From NCBI GenBank assembly GCA_014239355.1, contig JAAZYZ010000030.1, forward strand, positions 1 through 6,864: DNA of 6,864 bases. The letters are read 5' to 3'. Shown here piece by piece: positions 4,553 through 6,864 of this stretch. Source of the DNA: Fidelibacterota bacterium (GTDB lineage Bacteria; Marinisomatota; Marinisomatia; SCGC-AAA003-L08; TMED6). Numbering within the stretch: position 1 is the first letter of the stretch; the number at the start of each line of letters is the position of its first letter. Under the pieces are notes generated by a model. It was given only the letters and a program-made list of their open reading frames with translations, was not told the DNA's origin and did not search any database. The translations under genes and the position numbers were made by a program.

Positions 4553-6864
4553 TTGAATACTAGATTTCTTAAATTATTCTTAGTCCTATTCTTTTGTGCT
4601 GTTTGGGTATCTTGTGAAGACCCAGATGATACTGACCCAGGTGGCGGAAATTCTAATACAGACCCAGAAGAAAGTAGTACTATAGGTGAAGATTTATCTG
4701 GATCAACTGATCCAATCGCATCTGTATTTTTTGATTTATCTAATGAAAGCTTGAATTATACATATGATTTTTATTCAGTTTCCGGTATAGGTTATGCAAA
4801 CACTATTGATTTACCATGTAGTATTAGAGAAACAGACATTGTTAATCTATATACATTTCCTGAATATTTAATTGAAGCTCAAAATTGTGAATATGAAAAT
4901 TGTGGATGGTGTAATGGTAGCGGATTAGATTCTGATCTTAATCAAGAAGATTGCGTAGCAGCTGGAGGTAGCTGGATTGAATCTCCAGATGAATTAGATG
5001 ATGCTAGCAATTTTATTTCTAATTCATTACTTGATGAAACATATGGTGATGTCTGCGTTTGTTATTGTGCTGATAATGATGGAGATATGGTTGATTGTGG
5101 AAGTCAAAATGCTGTATCGCAAGTATATAATGAAATCTCAACAAGTGGGGCATGTCAAAATAATAACTATAATAGTAAATTCGATTGCGAAAGTAATGGA
5201 TGGGTATGGTTTGAAGACTTAATAGATTGTTCATTAATGGATGCGAATCAAGATTGCGTTATGGAAGATGCACAAGACTCAGATATTGTTAATACAGAAT
5301 CAGCTGAGTTTTCTATTTCTTACACAGATTTAGAAAAGTTAGTTTGGGATATTGAGGCTGGAAGATATAAACCGCAAGTATCATCAGAAATCACAGAAGA
5401 AGTAACGCTTACTGATGAATCTGATATTTATGATATTTCAAGATATTGGACTATTATTAATGAGTGGGAAAATATAGATGGAAAAATTTATATTGATCAT
5501 TCTCAATGGAATGATACAACAATAGTATATGAAGAGCAGATAGTAGAATGTGTTGGTTTAGAAGAGCAGGACTGTACTGCTGCTGGCTTAGAAAAAGGAT
5601 GTGTTTGGAATGGAGTTAGCTGTGATGTTCAAGATTGTGATTCAATCACAATTCAAGAAGACTGTGTTGGAAATTGTTCTTGGGGTGAAGATTTATGTAA
5701 TGATGCAGAATACCCAGTTCCTGTAGATGTAATCATTGACCAAACATTTCAATATACATCATCAATACTAAACTCAGATTCTTTAATGTTTAGAATTAAT
5801 TCTGATTGTAATAATAATGGAACTTGGACAGCTGCTGAAACATATGAAGATATTGGGACTGATGGCTGCCCTGATGAATATGAAGATGGAAATGGTGGAT
5901 GTGTATGTAATTACCCTGATGATTGTACTGATGACGATATTCAAGATGGAGATGACCCAAATATAGATAATTGGCAACAAGGAACTTCTCAAGAAATTTA
6001 TACTGAAAACAATGGTCAATATGACTGTGTTTCTCCTTATTGTAATTTAGAAATAAGTCAGGATTCATACAAAGGTGAACCTTTTGTTGATAGAGCAGAT
6101 AATTTGCCAGCAGCTGAAATTTATTGGGATATTCCTATTGGAGATTCAGATGAAGGTAATGGTGAATGGCAAGGTCAAGAACTAGAGCCTTGGGCTGATT
6201 TAAATTGCAATTTAATATATGATGATTCAGCTGATGGGACAGGAAATGGTCTATGGGATCATAGCGAAGAATATCAAGACTTAAACGGTAACGGCATTTG
6301 GGATGATGGAGAGCCTCTTTATAGATTATCAGATACGCCTAATCAAATTATAGTTAACTATGACACCGATGGTAATGGCGTGGTGGATGGTTTAGATGGT
6401 CCTGCTGAGGTTATTCCTGAAGTTGATCCAGATGAAATTAATTCCGCAATGACTTACTTAAACGGAGGTTATGTTTCTTATGTTGATATTATAAAAGAAG
6501 AATCTTTTGAGGAATATAAATATTATAGCTATACACCAATTAAAGAAATTATAACAGTATTTTCAAATGAAATCATTGAAGATATTCCAGCTCCATTAGT
6601 AAGTGATCAATATAGTATTGCTAAAACTTATTGGGAAACATTACCAGATGGAACGGATGTTGATGGAAATGGTATTGCAGATAGATATTATGATTATGAT
6701 TATCATTTATTTAAGTATGATGATGGTGCAAATCAAAATCTATTAAAATTAATTCATCCAGCTTATTACTATAATCCAGGTTTTTTTGAAAGCCCAGATG
6801 AGATTGCTGATGGCTTTTTTGAAATTTCTGATCTTATTGAAGATATTATGATTTATGTTAATGG
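4553..6864 (+). CDS. Large Cys-rich, acidic, calcium-loop-containing predicted lipoprotein (3' end beyond window)
   Basis: A single frame stays open from an in-frame stop at 4529-4531 to the window end, giving 770 codons from the TTG at 4553 with no stop reached. Residues 1-21 form a lipoprotein-like signal: 'MNTRFLKLFLVLFFCAVWVSC' with an N-terminal Arg/Lys, a hydrophobic core and Cys21 as lipid site. The lipobox W-V-S-C has an unusual Trp at -3. An acidic Asp/Pro/Gly linker follows ('EDPDDTDPGG'). Residues 89-552 hold 29 Cys, including repeated short motifs such as 'QEDCVGNCSWGEDLC' and 'EQDCTAAGLEKGCVW'. Residues 553-770 have none. Calcium-loop motifs recur (see separate entry). I expect an exported, probably surface-anchored protein; its function is unknown. 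The start is uncertain: there is no ATG upstream in frame, no Shine-Dalgarno, and ATT 4550 or ATA 4532 are alternatives. Divergent from htrA. Confidence 0.85.
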   Translation, partial: MNTRFLKLFLVLFFCAVWVSCEDPDDTDPGGGNSNTDPEESSTIGEDLSGSTDPIASVFFDLSNESLNYTYDFYSVSGIGYANTIDLPCSIRETDIVNLYTFPEYLIEAQNCEYENCGWCNGSGLDSDLNQEDCVAAGGSWIESPDELDDASNFISNSLLDETYGDVCVCYCADNDGDMVDCGSQNAVSQVYNEISTSGACQNNNYNSKFDCESNGWVWFEDLIDCSLMDANQDCVMEDAQDSDIVNTESAEFSISYTDLEKLVWDIEAGRYKPQVSSEITEEVTLTDESDIYDISRYWTIINEWENIDGKIYIDHSQWNDTTIVYEEQIVECVGLEEQDCTAAGLEKGCVWNGVSCDVQDCDSITIQEDCVGNCSWGEDLCNDAEYPVPVDVIIDQTFQYTSSILNSDSLMFRINSDCNNNGTWTAAETYEDIGTDGCPDEYEDGNGGCVCNYPDDCTDDDIQDGDDPNIDNWQQGTSQEIYTENNGQYDCVSPYCNLEISQDSYKGEPFVDRADNLPAAEIYWDIPIGDSDEGNGEWQGQELEPWADLNCNLIYDDSADGTGNGLWDHSEEYQDLNGNGIWDDGEPLYRLSDTPNQIIVNYDTDGNGVVDGLDGPAEVIPEVDPDEINSAMTYLNGGYVSYVDIIKEESFEEYKYYSYTPIKEIITVFSNEIIEDIPAPLVSDQYSIAKTYWETLPDGTDVDGNGIADRYYDYDYHLFKYDDGANQNLLKLIHPAYYYNPGFFESPDEIADGFFEISDLIEDIMIYVN
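4883..5698 (+). other. Degenerate Cys-module repeats within the lipoprotein
   Basis: Residues 111-382 contain several related units in which a Gln/Glu/Asp-Asp-Cys is followed by a Gly- or Cys-x-Trp and a further Cys or Asp/Glu. They are 'CEYENCGWC' (112-120) with 'NQEDCVAAGGSW' (130-141), 'FDCESNGWVWFEDLIDC' (210-226), 'EQDCTAAGLEKGCVWNGVSC' (338-357) and 'QEDCVGNCSWGEDLC' (368-382). The C-x-W-x-C arrangement is reminiscent of small disulfide modules of the PSI/plexin type, but this is only a resemblance. The units differ in length and are not near-identical at the DNA level, so they are not recent duplications. Such even pairing of Cys fits an oxidising location outside the cytoplasm. Confidence 0.55.
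5804..5839 (+). other. Isolated EF-hand-like calcium loop in the lipoprotein
   Basis: Residues 418-429, 'DCNNNGTWTAAE', place D, N, N, T and E at loop positions 1, 3, 5, 9 and 12, as in EF-hand or dockerin calcium loops, with Gly at position 6. Thr at position 9 is weaker than Asp, so this copy may be degenerate. Confidence 0.4.
6197..6391 (+). other. Tandem EF-hand/dockerin-like calcium loops in the lipoprotein
   Basis: Residues 549-560 (DLNCNLIYDDSA), 561-572 (DGTGNGLWDHSE) and 576-587 (DLNGNGIWDDGE) follow one another almost without gaps. Each has D at position 1, N/T at 3, N at 5 and D at 9, and the second and third have Glu at 12. A fourth loop, 604-615 (DTDGNGVVDGLD), is a close match to a dockerin-type loop. 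A further isolated copy, DVDGNGIADR, starts at residue 702 (6656-6685). The pattern strongly suggests calcium binding that stiffens an extracellular chain. It does not by itself show a dockerin, since the paired helices and cohesin partner are not seen. Confidence 0.6.

Noticed and set aside
4998..5222. 74-aa open frame on the plus strand in another reading frame
   Set aside because: It lies wholly inside the large lipoprotein frame, which has a coherent signal, Cys modules and calcium loops. The alternative product has no domain or binding site.
5019..5234. 71-aa open frame on the minus strand, rich in His and Tyr
   Set aside because: It is the antisense reading of the Asp/Asn-rich lipoprotein codons; its His/Tyr bias comes directly from that composition.
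5783..6068. Two overlapping minus-strand open frames (78 and 90 aa), one hydrophobic Ile-rich and one His-rich
   Set aside because: Both are shadows of the lipoprotein gene. Repeated GAT/AAT codons on the plus strand read as ATC/ATT or CAT/ATC-type codons on the other, giving artificial Ile- and His-rich peptides.

Overview
The window is a clearly AT-rich (roughly 30% G+C by eye) bacterial chromosomal segment with envelope-related genes and one tRNA. The left edge holds the last strands of an Omp85/BamA-type outer-membrane protein. The right edge holds a very acidic, Cys-rich, calcium-loop-rich predicted lipoprotein. Together these point to a diderm. The style of the right-hand protein (many D-x-N-G-N-G loops, 'EPWADLN'-like and 'GEP' turns, C-x-W Cys clusters) is what I associate with marine Candidatus Marinimicrobia/SAR406-type genomes. 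That is an inference from general familiarity, not a database match.

Layout, left to right: (1) 1-144, 3' end of an Omp85-family gene. (2) 163-244, tRNA-Leu(UAG), with a likely promoter inside the end of the preceding gene. (3) 376-651, a 91-aa protein I do not recognise, with a good ribosome binding site and -10 box. (4) 695-1747, an MscS-type mechanosensitive channel with a probable TTG start. (5) 1758-2936, a PLP-dependent class V aminotransferase/CefD-like protein, 10 nt behind the channel and probably co-transcribed with it. (6) 2923-4308, minus strand, an HtrA/DegP-type periplasmic serine protease whose end overlaps the aminotransferase gene by 14 nt. (7) 4309-4552, a divergent AT-rich control region with several inverted and direct repeats and TATAAT boxes. 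(8) 4553 to the window end, a long open frame (at least 770 codons) for a secreted lipoprotein-like protein with degenerate Cys modules and EF-hand/dockerin-like calcium loops. It has no stop in the window.

Most genes are ordinary housekeeping or envelope functions: outer-membrane assembly, osmotic safety valve and envelope protein quality control. HtrA and the large lipoprotein are transcribed divergently from a shared region, and both products would act outside the cytoplasm. No CRISPR array, insertion sequence, phage gene or recognisable defence system is present. The least explained content is the large lipoprotein and the 91-aa orphan.
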